Origin: an uncultured Lachnospiraceae bacterium
GTDB taxonomy: Bacteria > Bacillota > Clostridia > Lachnospirales > Lachnospiraceae
Direction of reading: 5' to 3'
Assembly (NCBI GenBank): GCA_947631505.1
Contig: CANRLR010000026.1
Span: 1-32,391 of the forward strand
DNA: 32,391 nucleotides
Shown here: positions 1-7,362 of the stretch, in pieces
How positions within the stretch are numbered: the first letter of the stretch is position 1
How the letters are laid out: each line of letters opens with the position of its first letter
Program-made: the position numbers and the translations under genes
Notes under the pieces: model-generated
The model's database searches: none
What the model was told of the DNA's origin: nothing
What the model saw: only the letters and a program-made list of their open reading frames with translations

Positions 1-165
1 AACATGGGGAATCTTGCTAAAGGTTCCCCATTGATAAAAAAATTAATTTTTTTTGTTTCTTACTTGACACGAGCAGAAACTTAGAAGGCGGTGAATTCCG
101 GTTTGATGAACTGGAAAAATCGGGATTGTAAGTATATAAGAACAAACGAGTAGAGAGGGTGTGTT
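1..165 (+). other. Upstream stretch with a gene-tail remnant
   Basis: There is no complete gene here. An inverted repeat TGGGGAA (5-11) / TTCCCCA (24-30) is followed by a run of eight T at 47-54, which is too far from the stem for a typical terminator. An open frame ending in TAA at 129-131 encodes a hydrophilic tail (EGGEFRFDELEKSGL) that looks like the C-terminus of a lost or off-window gene. A purine-rich site (GAGAGGGTG) just before 166 serves the next gene. I see no convincing promoter. Confidence 0.3.
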
Positions 166-951
166 ATGGCTGAAATATTGAAGTCAATGGAACTTATAAA
201 TCATCATAATAAAACATGGAGTATAGAAATCGAGAGTGAGTCCGAAGGGAGCGAGAATGCAATTATAAGAACTTGCTTTAATCATGGGAAAATTACGGAA
301 AAAGTTTTTCAAGGAACACCGTATGACAGAAATAATAAATACATACAAAAAGTAATGACACAGCTCAGAAAGGGGTATATATATAATAATCCAAGTGCAA
401 AGGACTGGGAACCCTGCTTTCATAGATTTGTTGACAAACCATATACAGGATTTATGCCAATCGCAGCAAACAAAGAAAGAAAAGATTTTTATATTATCAG
501 AGTTAAGGGAGATTTTGAGGATGAGATTATTTATCATTATGATGAGAATGGAAATCTGCTCGACCAAAATAGTTTAGGTGCAAAGAGGCTTACATATAGG
601 GCACATCTTAATGATGATGGTTCTATAATCCTTCAGGAAAGGAATTTTGAGATTTATGATCCCCATACAAAAAGACTTGAAACAATAGACGATGGGGATA
701 TTGCATATATGCTTAACAAAAAAGGTGACCATTCGGATGTATGGAATGATATAAGAGTCGATTATATTGGATATGACAATCCATATCGCAGAGGATATTT
801 TGACATTAAAAATACTGAAAATGATGAACAAATTATAAGGATTTTTAATGAGTTTACAGTAAAAAACGCATTTTGTGCGTTCACGTCAAACAGGCTCGTG
901 GTACATACAGATTATGGTGTCCTAAGCCTTTATAAAATTAAGGAATTGTAA
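166..951 (+). CDS. Hypothetical protein, possible degenerate WGR-like N-terminus
   Basis: This gene encodes 261 aa of unknown function. ATG 166 is preceded by GAGAGGGTG, a usable ribosome site. The first ~75 residues (NKTWSIEIE..., then ...NHGKITEKVF, then ...KGYIY) follow the spacing of a WGR-type domain: a short strand, a G-x-I strand pair and a helix ending in K-x-GY. The WGR motif itself is absent, so this is only a resemblance. The rest is rich in acidic and aromatic residues with no signal peptide or membrane segment, so the protein is probably cytoplasmic. The following small gene begins 3 bases after the stop, suggesting co-transcription. The AT-rich composition and the gene debris downstream suggest an accessory, possibly toxin-immunity-like, region; that is inference only. 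Confidence 0.6.
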   Translation: MAEILKSMELINHHNKTWSIEIESESEGSENAIIRTCFNHGKITEKVFQGTPYDRNNKYIQKVMTQLRKGYIYNNPSAKDWEPCFHRFVDKPYTGFMPIAANKERKDFYIIRVKGDFEDEIIYHYDENGNLLDQNSLGAKRLTYRAHLNDDGSIILQERNFEIYDPHTKRLETIDDGDIAYMLNKKGDHSDVWNDIRVDYIGYDNPYRRGYFDIKNTENDEQIIRIFNEFTVKNAFCAFTSNRLVVHTDYGVLSLYKIKEL

Positions 952-954
952 ACG

Positions 955-1188
955 ATGATGGAAAGGTTATACAAGGAAACGCACTTGTTTGTTATTTTTG
1001 ATGTTGATAAAATCAGCAGACCTGCTATTAAAGATTCAATATTAGCGAATATTGAACGGGTAAAAAGGAATTATAAACTTATCAAATTATTGCCTATGAA
1101 TGAGTTGCCATTTGATTTACAAGACCTTGAATTTGAAGATCAGGGAATGAAAACAAATGATGTACTAAAAGGAATCGGATTGAAATAG
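955..1188 (+). CDS. Small hypothetical protein
   Basis: This gene encodes 77 aa that I do not recognise. It starts 3 bases after the preceding stop with a tandem ATGATG; AAGGAATT just upstream is a weak ribosome site. The protein is charged, with a hydrophobic strand near the N-terminus (HLFVIFDVD) and an acidic C-terminal third ending in a lysine-rich tail. It has no signal peptide or membrane helix. It may be a complete small protein or the surviving end of a longer one, since the DNA immediately downstream is clearly degraded. Coupling to the upstream gene suggests the two work together. Confidence 0.45.
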   Translation: MMERLYKETHLFVIFDVDKISRPAIKDSILANIERVKRNYKLIKLLPMNELPFDLQDLEFEDQGMKTNDVLKGIGLK

Positions 1189-1249
1189 GCGAAAGATTTG
1201 AATTTTCTAGTATATTGATACTTTCATACAGAGTGATAAAAATGCTTAC

Positions 1250-1523
1250 ATGGATAGATGGGCACAGTCAAGTGGGTTAAATGAAATTACAGATTTTAAG
1301 CCGAAACGAATTGGATGGGATTTTCCTTTTGTATCGGCAGAACAGCAAAATCGCTTTGGCTTAATTGGAATATTTAAAAGCGAATGGATTCAAGGAAAAT
1401 GTGAGTGGTGAATTTTTATCATGTTTTGAGTATGTATATGAAGAAGATAATACTACCTATATGGAAGTATGCATTCATGTTGATTCTGTCGGGTATGCAA
1501 ATTTATTTACACCTTTGAAATAA
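1250..1523 (+). pseudogene. Frameshifted GyrI-like/effector-binding domain remnant
   Basis: Two open stretches in different frames make one broken gene. The first (ATG 1250 to TGA 1409-1411) contains PKRIGWDFPFVSAEQQNRFG, which resembles the GyrI-like effector-binding domain found in AraC-type regulators and stand-alone small-molecule-binding proteins. The second, in the +1 frame, continues through about 1370-1523 as GFKENVSGEFLSCFEYVYEE... and stops at TAA 1521-1523. No single frame spans both and the N-terminus is missing. The family assignment is from memory of the motif and tentative; the broken reading frame is directly visible. Confidence 0.45.
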
Positions 1524-1551
1524 AATGTGCAGTAAAAGTATGGAGAATATT

Positions 1552-1647
1552 ATGAAACTTGTTATGCAACCAACAAATACGACTTGTGGTCAAGCCTGTA
1601 TTGCTATGATTACAGGGAAAAGTAACTTCTTTTCTAGCAATATATGA
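1552..1647 (+). pseudogene. Truncated C39-like cysteine peptidase N-terminus
   Basis: ATG 1552 opens a 31-aa frame reading MKLVMQPTNTTCGQACIAMI, closed by TGA at 1645-1647. The segment Q-P-x-x-x-TCGQAC-x-AMI resembles the active-site cysteine region of C39/papain-like cysteine peptidase folds. Everything after that is missing, so this is best read as the 5' stump of a deleted gene. It abuts the 3' end of tadA on the other strand, which suggests a deletion or recombination joint near 1648-1685. Confidence 0.4.
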
Positions 1648-1685
1648 ATAGTAATGCACGCTCCCCCTACCTGTTTTTTTCTCTT

Positions 1686-2162
1686 CTATATCGAGTTAGC
1701 TTTTTTCCGTTTCTCCCGTAATTCCTTAAAGAAGGAAGTCATGAGCGCACTGCATTTTTCTCCTAATACTCCTTTTGTCAGTTCCACCTGATGGTTGAAT
1801 CCCTCTGTCTGAAGCAAATTGAGCACCGAACCGGCACATCCTGCTTTCGGGTTCATACTTCCTATTACTACTTTAGGAATCCGTGCCTGAACAATCGCTC
1901 CTGCACACATGGGACACGGCTCTAACGTCACATACATGGTACAATCCTCCAGTCTCCAGTCTCCAAGTACTTTACTGGCCTTATGAATGGCGATCATCTC
2001 GGCATGTGCCAGTGTATTCTTTTTCCAGTTTCTTTTATTATATCCTCTTGCAATAATTTTATTGTCATACACAATCACGCAGCCAATGGGCGTTTCCTCT
2101 CTCCGGTACGCCCGTTTTGCCTGCTTAATTGCCTCTTTCATATAAATTTCATCTTGTGTCAT
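1686..2162 (-). CDS. tadA: tRNA adenosine(34) deaminase TadA
   Basis: This is the essential enzyme that deaminates the wobble adenosine (A34) of tRNA-Arg(ACG) to inosine in the cytoplasm. At 158 aa it has the family's usual length. The cytidine deaminase-fold zinc motif is complete: H53-A-E55 (zinc ligand and proton shuttle) and P-C83-x-x-C86 (zinc ligands). The N-terminal MKEAI..A.....ETPIGCVIV segment is typical of TadA. The start ATG lies immediately after the stop of the upstream 289-aa gene with no gap, so the two are almost certainly one transcript with coupled translation. No clear terminator is visible downstream at 1648-1685. Confidence 0.95.
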   Translation of the reverse strand: MTQDEIYMKEAIKQAKRAYRREETPIGCVIVYDNKIIARGYNKRNWKKNTLAHAEMIAIHKASKVLGDWRLEDCTMYVTLEPCPMCAGAIVQARIPKVVIGSMNPKAGCAGSVLNLLQTEGFNHQVELTKGVLGEKCSALMTSFFKELREKRKKANSI

Positions 2163-3032
2163 TTAATCCAGCTCCTTCATCCAATAACCGAAATCTCCCA
2201 CCGTAGTTCTCTTTTTTCTGGTCGCTTTAAAGAAAGAAAAACCAAATTTACTTGCCAAGAACTGCTCCCGGCGGTGAAATTGTCCCGGCACTCCCAAATA
2301 ATTTTTTCCTTCCTTATGAGCATACAACAAATGACGGTAATTGTAAAATCCCTGTAGTAAAAATGTATTTTTGGAATAATGCCAGTATTCCATAGGGAAA
2401 TAGGAAAAATCCTTTGGCTCCATGCCATAACACCACTCCATTTCATCATCCTCAAAAGGATACATTTCTGTCATTTTCTGTAAAAATGCCGGATTTTCCT
2501 TCTCTTCCGAAGCCGCATTCAGTTGAACAGAGGTTTCGTCTTCAACATCTGTCACCGTTTCCGTCAATGGCTCTTTCTGTTCCGGCAATATTTCAGGCGG
2601 CTGCTCTGCCTGTACGGAATCCGAATCCGTTTTCTTTTCTGTTTCGGAATCCGTACGCTTAAAATGGATATTTTCATATGAAATTTTTCTTTTATATTCA
2701 GGACTTTCTCCTACGAGATAGAAGTCCCTGTCACCAATTAAGAAACCAATAATATCTTCTGCGTACCACTCCATTTTTCTTGTGTCAATGCTCTGACAAT
2801 AGTCCCACTCATTCTTTCCATCTGTTCTTCCCAAAAGCAGCGGGTACAACTCCTTATTTTTTTCATAAATTGCAAATACAGGCAGTTCGCCAAAATAGTG
2901 CTCTGCCAGCCTTGTGAGATGAATCCTCAGCTCATCTCCCCACCGTTCCAAACGTACATATCCGCTGCCGGAAAACTCCGTTCCGCCCTCCTTTTTTCTA
3001 AGATAAATAATTTTTCTCATATATTCTGCCAT
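2163..3032 (-). CDS. Uncharacterised protein, DUF6128-like C-terminus
   Basis: The protein has 289 aa in three parts. Residues 1-125 form a basic/aromatic domain starting with short beta-like stretches. Residues ~126-185 are a low-complexity acidic linker rich in E, T and S. Residues ~190-289 are aromatic-rich (SYFPMEYWHYSKNTFLLQGF ... YLGVPG ... REQFLASKFGF). The last part matches my memory of DUF6128, a domain of unknown function found almost only in Lachnospiraceae. There is no signal peptide or transmembrane segment. ATG 3032 has GGAGG 5-10 bases upstream on the minus strand. It is transcribed directly into tadA. The function is unknown and the family name is tentative. Confidence 0.75.
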   Translation of the reverse strand: MAEYMRKIIYLRKKEGGTEFSGSGYVRLERWGDELRIHLTRLAEHYFGELPVFAIYEKNKELYPLLLGRTDGKNEWDYCQSIDTRKMEWYAEDIIGFLIGDRDFYLVGESPEYKRKISYENIHFKRTDSETEKKTDSDSVQAEQPPEILPEQKEPLTETVTDVEDETSVQLNAASEEKENPAFLQKMTEMYPFEDDEMEWCYGMEPKDFSYFPMEYWHYSKNTFLLQGFYNYRHLLYAHKEGKNYLGVPGQFHRREQFLASKFGFSFFKATRKKRTTVGDFGYWMKELD

Positions 3033-3238
3033 GATTCCTCCATTAAATTGTTCATTATATAAAACAATTTCCGGCTTACTGCCTGTCTGATTGATATAAT
3101 ATATGAGGAACCTGTCCGTTGTATGAGTACAAATTTTTTTTGATGTTAGTTGATATCAGCATAAAGACGGTATTCGGAGATGTTCCATCCTTTAGAAGAG
3201 TTTATCGTACAAAAAACGAAGAAGGGCAAACGAGTTAT

Positions 3239-3480
3239 GAAAACTGTAATGAGAAAGATGGTTTGTGTCTGGTAAAGTAGGCACATCTGTAATTGCACAG
3301 TATTTCACGCAGAAACAAAACAATGAGAACAGTATTTCAATTGCGTCACTGAGAGGTGCGCGTGGCCGGCGCACCCTTAGTGCTACGTAATTGATTAAGC
3401 GGGAGCGGCTGTTCGAGTGTTTTGCTTCTGCGTGAAATACGGGAAATTAAAAAAAGTGCCAATATTCACTTGACACAAAC
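3239..3480. repeat. Palindromic dispersed repeat, copy 1
   Basis: This segment of about 240 bp recurs at 31719-31948. Its core (3300-3440) is bounded by a perfect 15-bp inverted repeat, GTATTTCACGCAGAA at 3300-3314 and TTCTGCGTGAAATAC at 3426-3440. With one mismatch the pairing extends 7 bp further inward. Inside are a GGTGCGC (3355-3361) / GCGCACC (3369-3375) hairpin and an outer AATTGCGT / ACGTAATT pairing, so the whole core can fold as one branched stem. No target-site duplication is visible and similarity extends outside the inverted ends. It may be a MITE-like element or a structured RNA. It carries no credible protein. Confidence 0.8.
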
Positions 3481-3496
3481 CGCACGACATCTGTAG

Positions 3497-3525
3497 TTGA
3501 CATCAGTGCAGAAAACAGATATAAT
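3497..3525 (+). promoter_or_regulatory. Consensus sigma-A promoter of SRP RNA
   Basis: TTGACA (3497-3502), a 17-bp spacer and TATAAT (3520-3525) match the consensus on both hexamers, as expected for a strong stable-RNA promoter. Transcription should start near 3532, about 30 bases before the mature SRP RNA end. Confidence 0.9.
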
Positions 3526-3560
3526 CAGCATGTATATAAATATTTTTTATCGTCAAATTT

Positions 3561-3823
3561 CCGTGCAGCCGGGGAGTTAGCGGTGCCCTGTACCTGCAAT
3601 CCGCTATAGCAGGGGTGTTGTTCTGTCGAGGGCTTTGAGAAGAAGAGCTGCCCGAAATAAGCGGCGTTGACATTTGGGTCTTGTGCAACAGAAACTTGTG
3701 AACCGTGTCAGGTCAGGAATGAAGCAGCACTAAGCAATGTTTTCTGTGTGACGCAAGGGTGCCTGAATTGAGCTGGCTGTTTTGGTAACGTCTTTTGATT
3801 TTAGTTCGACACAGGACGCACGG
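3561..3823 (+). ncRNA. ffs: Signal recognition particle RNA, large Gram-positive type
   Basis: This is the RNA scaffold of the signal recognition particle, which pairs with Ffh to target nascent membrane and secreted proteins to FtsY and SecYEG. The 5' Alu-domain sequence (GCGGTGCCCTGTACCTGCAA) and the downstream TGACATTTGGGTC stretch match the Bacillus scRNA layout. The conserved domain IV hairpin is present with a GGAA tetraloop in GTCAGGTCAGGAATGAAGC. The ends CCGTGC (3561-3566) and GCACGG (3818-3823) pair, which fixes the boundaries at about 263 nt, the usual length of the Firmicute form. A perfect promoter lies upstream. No obvious intrinsic terminator follows; ATTTTATAAAAT at 3824-3835 is only a palindrome. 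Confidence 0.96.
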
Positions 3824-3899
3824 ATTTTATAAAATGAAAGAGCACAAAAGATTCACATATAAGTACAATCGGTAATGGAGAACGAGGGGTACAGTACAA

Positions 3900-5288
3900 A
3901 TGGGAAAAAAACACGAGATGGCACGAAAGGGAGCATGGGTTCGTGAACTTATTGACGAAAATAAATATATTGAAGCGGTAGAACTGATAGACCAGATGCC
4001 GTTAGATGAGGTAGAGTCCGTGGAAGATCTATACCTCTTTGCTGATTTGTACGAAAAGGCAGAGCGTCTGAATAAGAAAAAGGAAATTTATTATATTGTA
4101 TATAAAAGAAATCATTCTCGCCATGTATTAAACCGTCTTTTACGGCTGGTACTCCGCATGGGGGAAATGGAAGAAGCAAGAGAATTGTTTTTAGCGTATG
4201 AGATGTCCGGTGATGTTACTTTAGATACTTTCGAGCTGCGTTATCTGATTGCGAAGGCAGAGGGGGCCTCCCGGAGGGTCCTGATTGACATATTAGAAGA
4301 TCTGAAAAAGGAAGAATATACGGAAGAATGGGGTTATCAGCTGGCACGTCTTTATGAACAGGAGGGCATGAGGGAGGAGTGTATTCAGGAATGCAAGGAT
4401 TTGAAACTTTGGTTCGGAGAAGGGAAAATCGTAGATAAGGCAAGAGAACTTCGGATTCGCTGTGAAGCAGAGAATTGGGAACCTCCGAAAGACGAGGAAA
4501 TTCCGGAACCGGAAACACCGGAGATAGAAGAAATCAGAGCTTATGCGGCAGCACCGGTAAAAGTGATGGAAATGGAATTGCAGGAAGAAGATATGGGAAT
4601 AACAGAATCGGTGGCTGCTCTCGAAACGGAGCAGTTAGAGGTGCCGGAAGAAGAAAGCAAGGAAGAGGTATTAGAGATTCCGGAACCGCAGGAAAGTGAG
4701 GCGGAAGCGTTAGAGGTAAGGATGCCGGTGATGGAAAACACATTCTTTAGTGGTGAAGGGGTCTCTGAGCCGGTTGTTGTAAAGAAAAAGAAAATCATTG
4801 AGCCGGAGAAGCCTCCGGTTGAAAATTTAGATGAAATGCTGGAGGAAGATCCGGAAGATATATCGAAACGGGGAATTTCTTACCGTACCTTAAAAGGGAC
4901 AATTCACCGGTTAAGAAGAAACAGGGGGGCAGCACATTTTGCTTTTGCCGGCGGAGAAGAGAGAATTACTCTCGCAGTGGCGAAACGGCTGACAAAGGAG
5001 CTGAATAACAGAGGTCATTTATCTGCCAGAAGTATTATGAAAATAGCATCGGATAAGTTAAATGGATTAGAATTATCAGAGCAGACGGATAAACTCCTTG
5101 GTGGCTGTATGCTGATTACCGATGCACCGGAATTAAACGAGAAAGCGGTTCGGGATCTGGTGGAATGTATAGAGCAGCATGGAGAAGAAATCGTAATTAT
5201 GTTGTCCGGTGCTTTTGATGAGATGGACTGTTTTCTTGGAATCTATCCGGAATTGTCTGCGAAACTGGAATATAAGGTAAAAATGTAG
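3900..5288 (+). CDS. TPR-like protein with degenerate AAA-like C-terminus
   Basis: A 462-aa cytoplasmic protein of unknown function. Residues ~10-170 are helical with TPR-like hairpins (alternating A/L/Y helices with an E-A-x-E-L pattern). Residues ~185-310 form a long acidic linker rich in E, P and V. Residues ~320-462 are a compact domain. Its end (GCMLITDAPELN ... EEIVIMLSGAFDEMDCFL) resembles the Walker B to sensor region of CbbX/SpoVK-type AAA ATPases, where GCLFIDEA is usual. There is no P-loop, and the acidic Walker B residues are not in place, so ATPase activity is unlikely. ATG 3900 follows GAGGGG by about 10 bases. It is the first protein gene after the SRP RNA and may be read from that promoter. 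Confidence 0.7.
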   Translation: MGKKHEMARKGAWVRELIDENKYIEAVELIDQMPLDEVESVEDLYLFADLYEKAERLNKKKEIYYIVYKRNHSRHVLNRLLRLVLRMGEMEEARELFLAYEMSGDVTLDTFELRYLIAKAEGASRRVLIDILEDLKKEEYTEEWGYQLARLYEQEGMREECIQECKDLKLWFGEGKIVDKARELRIRCEAENWEPPKDEEIPEPETPEIEEIRAYAAAPVKVMEMELQEEDMGITESVAALETEQLEVPEEESKEEVLEIPEPQESEAEALEVRMPVMENTFFSGEGVSEPVVVKKKKIIEPEKPPVENLDEMLEEDPEDISKRGISYRTLKGTIHRLRRNRGAAHFAFAGGEERITLAVAKRLTKELNNRGHLSARSIMKIASDKLNGLELSEQTDKLLGGCMLITDAPELNEKAVRDLVECIEQHGEEIVIMLSGAFDEMDCFLGIYPELSAKLEYKVKM

Positions 5289-5311
5289 CTTTGTGCCTGT
5301 TAGGAAGAGTG

Positions 5312-5890
5312 ATGAAGATGGAAAAAAAGCAAATATGGAAACCCGGTAATATGCTGTATCCGGTACCGGTAGTCTTAGTGAGCTGTGGGGATAAAAAGGG
5401 GAATAAAAATATCATTACCGTTGCATGGGCGGGGACAATTAATTCAGATCCTGCCATGGTATCCATTTCGGTGCGGCCGGAGCGATATTCTTATGGAATG
5501 ATTTGTGATACGAAAGAATTTGTGATTAATCTTACAACAAAAGAACTTTGTTATGCCACGGACTGGTGCGGGGTGAAATCAGGAAGAGAAGTCGATAAGT
5601 TCCGGGAAATGAATCTTACGGCAGCACCGGCAGATTCGCTCACGTATGCACCGATCATAGAAGAGAGTCCGGTAAATATTGAATGTCTTGTAAAGGAAAG
5701 ACTGCCGCTGGGAAGTCATGATTTATTTTTAGCGGAGGTTTCTAAAGTGCAGGTCAGTGAGAGATATATGAATGAGACCGGGAAATTTGAATTGAACGAA
5801 ACAGAACTGGTAACTTACTCCCATGGGGAATATTTCACGCTCGGGGAGAAGCTTGGAAAATTTGGTTATTCTGTAAAAAAATCAGTGTAA
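5312..5890 (+). CDS. Flavin reductase family (FMN-binding split-barrel) protein
   Basis: This 192-aa protein belongs to the FMN-binding flavin reductase-like family, which includes NAD(P)H:flavin oxidoreductases and flavoredoxins. Typical features are the N-terminal NMLYPVPVVLVSCGD strand, the WAGTINSDPAMVSISVRP flavin-binding stretch (about residues 40-60) and the FVINL strand followed by a conserved Cys/Trp segment. Similar proteins in anaerobes often act as electron carriers; the substrate here is unknown. ATG 5312 follows AGGAAG by 4 bases; ATG 5318 is an alternative with 10-base spacing. An upstream TTG (5291) lacks a ribosome site. The gene follows the TPR gene closely and is followed by the murA promoter. 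Confidence 0.85.
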   Translation: MKMEKKQIWKPGNMLYPVPVVLVSCGDKKGNKNIITVAWAGTINSDPAMVSISVRPERYSYGMICDTKEFVINLTTKELCYATDWCGVKSGREVDKFREMNLTAAPADSLTYAPIIEESPVNIECLVKERLPLGSHDLFLAEVSKVQVSERYMNETGKFELNETELVTYSHGEYFTLGEKLGKFGYSVKKSV

Positions 5891-5918
5891 AATAATTGAA
5901 ATGTAGTGAATTTGCCGT

Positions 5919-5946
5919 TTTACAAATGTTAAAAATGTGTTATACT
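5919..5946 (+). promoter_or_regulatory. Probable murA promoter
   Basis: TTTACA (5919-5924), a 16-bp spacer and TATACT (5941-5946), with an upstream TG (extended -10 type), lie about 48 bases before the murA start in an AT-rich gap. This suggests murA begins its own transcript. Confidence 0.6.
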
Positions 5947-5993
5947 ATCTTAATAGGATAAAAAGTCATATGTTTCGGTCGGTGGAGGTAAAG

Positions 5994-7292
5994 ATGAAAC
6001 AGTATATTATAAGAGGAGGCACGCCATTGCGTGGGGAAGTAACAATTGGCGGTGCAAAAAATGCTGCGCTGGGAATTATTGTTGCAGCAATTATGGCAAA
6101 TGAACCGGTACAAATAGAGAATTTGCCGGATGTTGATGATGTCCGGGTTTTATTAGATGCGATTGAGGGAATCGGTGCTATTGTGGAGAGGCTGGATGTC
6201 CATACAGTCCGAATTAATGGTGCTTTAGTAAATGATGTTATTGTAGATGAGGATGCGATTCGTAAAATTCGCGGTTCTTACTATTTAGTAGGTGCCCTGT
6301 TAGGGAAATATAAAAAAGCAATGGTAGCACTTCCGGGAGGCTGCCAGATAGGAAGCCGCCCGATTGACCAGCATATTAAGGGTTTTGAACAGCTGGGGGC
6401 AGAGGTGACGATTCATCATGGTAAAATTGATGCCAAAGCAGAGAAACTCACGGGACACCATATCTATTTGGATTGTCCGAGTGTGGGGGCGACCATCAAT
6501 ATTATGATGGCAGCCTGTATGGCAGAGGGCCAGACTATAATAGAAAATCCGGCGAAAGAGCCTCATATTGTAGATGTTGCGAACTTCTTGAACAGTATGG
6601 GTGCCAATATTAAAGGTGCCGGTACGGATGCGATTCGTATCCGTGGTGTGGAAAGCCTTCATGGAAGTGAATATTCCATTATTCCGGACCAGATTGAGGC
6701 GGGAACCTATATGTTAGCAGTAGCAGCGACCGGTGGAGATGTTTATATCAAAAATGTAATTCCAAAGCATCTCGAAGCGATTACTGCCAAATTAATCGAA
6801 ATTGGTGCGGAAGTAGAAGAATTTGATGATTGTGTGCATGTGAGAGCAGATCATCGTCTATCCTATGCCAATGTAAAAACAATGCCGTATCCCGGATTTC
6901 CGACAGATATGCAGCCGCAGATGGCAACACTGCTTGCACTGTCAGAGGGAACCAGTATTGTGACGGAAACTATTTTTGAAACCCGATTAAAATATGTCAG
7001 TGAGCTTCGCCGCATGGGAGCCAATATTGCGGTGGAAGGAAATGCCGCATTTATTACCGGTGTGGAAGGATTTACCGGAGCGGTAGTAAGTGCACCGGAT
7101 TTACGTGCCGGAGCTGCCTTGGTGATGGCGGGACTGGCAGCAGAGGGCTATACCTATGTTGACCAGATACAGTATATTGAACGTGGCTATGAGAACTTTG
7201 AAGAAAAAGTCAGAGGACTTGGAGGCCATATGGAAAAAATTGACTCCGAGGATGAACGGGCAATCCGTAAATTCAAAATGAAAGTATCATAA
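5994..7292 (+). CDS. murA: UDP-GlcNAc 1-carboxyvinyltransferase MurA
   Basis: MurA catalyses the first committed step of peptidoglycan synthesis in the cytoplasm, transferring enolpyruvate from PEP to UDP-N-acetylglucosamine. The N-terminus carries GGAKNAAL with K22 and N23. The loop GGCQIGSRPID holds the active-site C117, the fosfomycin target, and PGFPTDMQPQ holds the catalytic aspartate region. RAGAALVMAGLAAEG is the usual late motif. I chose ATG 5994 because GGAGG sits 5 bases upstream and the enzyme is then 432 aa, close to the family norm; an earlier in-frame start at 5937 would lie at the promoter. It has its own promoter and a weak hairpin downstream. Confidence 0.96.
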   Translation: MKQYIIRGGTPLRGEVTIGGAKNAALGIIVAAIMANEPVQIENLPDVDDVRVLLDAIEGIGAIVERLDVHTVRINGALVNDVIVDEDAIRKIRGSYYLVGALLGKYKKAMVALPGGCQIGSRPIDQHIKGFEQLGAEVTIHHGKIDAKAEKLTGHHIYLDCPSVGATINIMMAACMAEGQTIIENPAKEPHIVDVANFLNSMGANIKGAGTDAIRIRGVESLHGSEYSIIPDQIEAGTYMLAVAATGGDVYIKNVIPKHLEAITAKLIEIGAEVEEFDDCVHVRADHRLSYANVKTMPYPGFPTDMQPQMATLLALSEGTSIVTETIFETRLKYVSELRRMGANIAVEGNAAFITGVEGFTGAVVSAPDLRAGAALVMAGLAAEGYTYVDQIQYIERGYENFEEKVRGLGGHMEKIDSEDERAIRKFKMKVS

Positions 7293-7309
7293 AGAATTAA
7301 AAAAGTGAG

Positions 7310-7331
7310 AACGCCGAGGGAACGAGGCGTT
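7310..7331 (+). terminator. Weak hairpin after murA
   Basis: AACGCC (7310-7315) pairs with GGCGTT (7326-7331) around a 10-base loop, with A-rich sequence before and TTTTCT after. It may be a partial terminator, allowing some read-through into the MoxR gene. Confidence 0.5.
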
Positions 7332-7362
7332 TTCTGCTATCTCACAGGAAGGAGAAGATAAG

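Noticed and set aside
4-54. Hairpin followed by a T-run, possible terminator
   Set aside because: The T-run begins 17 bases after the stem, too far for intrinsic termination.
3033-3100. Possible promoter for the minus-strand tadA operon (a TATAAT-like box near the gene start)
   Set aside because: No acceptable -35 element at 16-18 bases could be found; the operon surely has a promoter but I cannot place it.
3143-3277. Plus-strand 44-codon open frame starting at ATG 3143
   Set aside because: There is no ribosome site (a T-run precedes it), no promoter of quality, and it runs into the repeat.
3192-3374. Minus-strand open frame across the palindromic repeat, with a similar translation at 31689-31970
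   Set aside because: The similar peptides simply reflect the shared repeat sequence. The frames run through the inverted repeat and hairpins, lack ribosome sites and differ in length, so they are not taken as genes.
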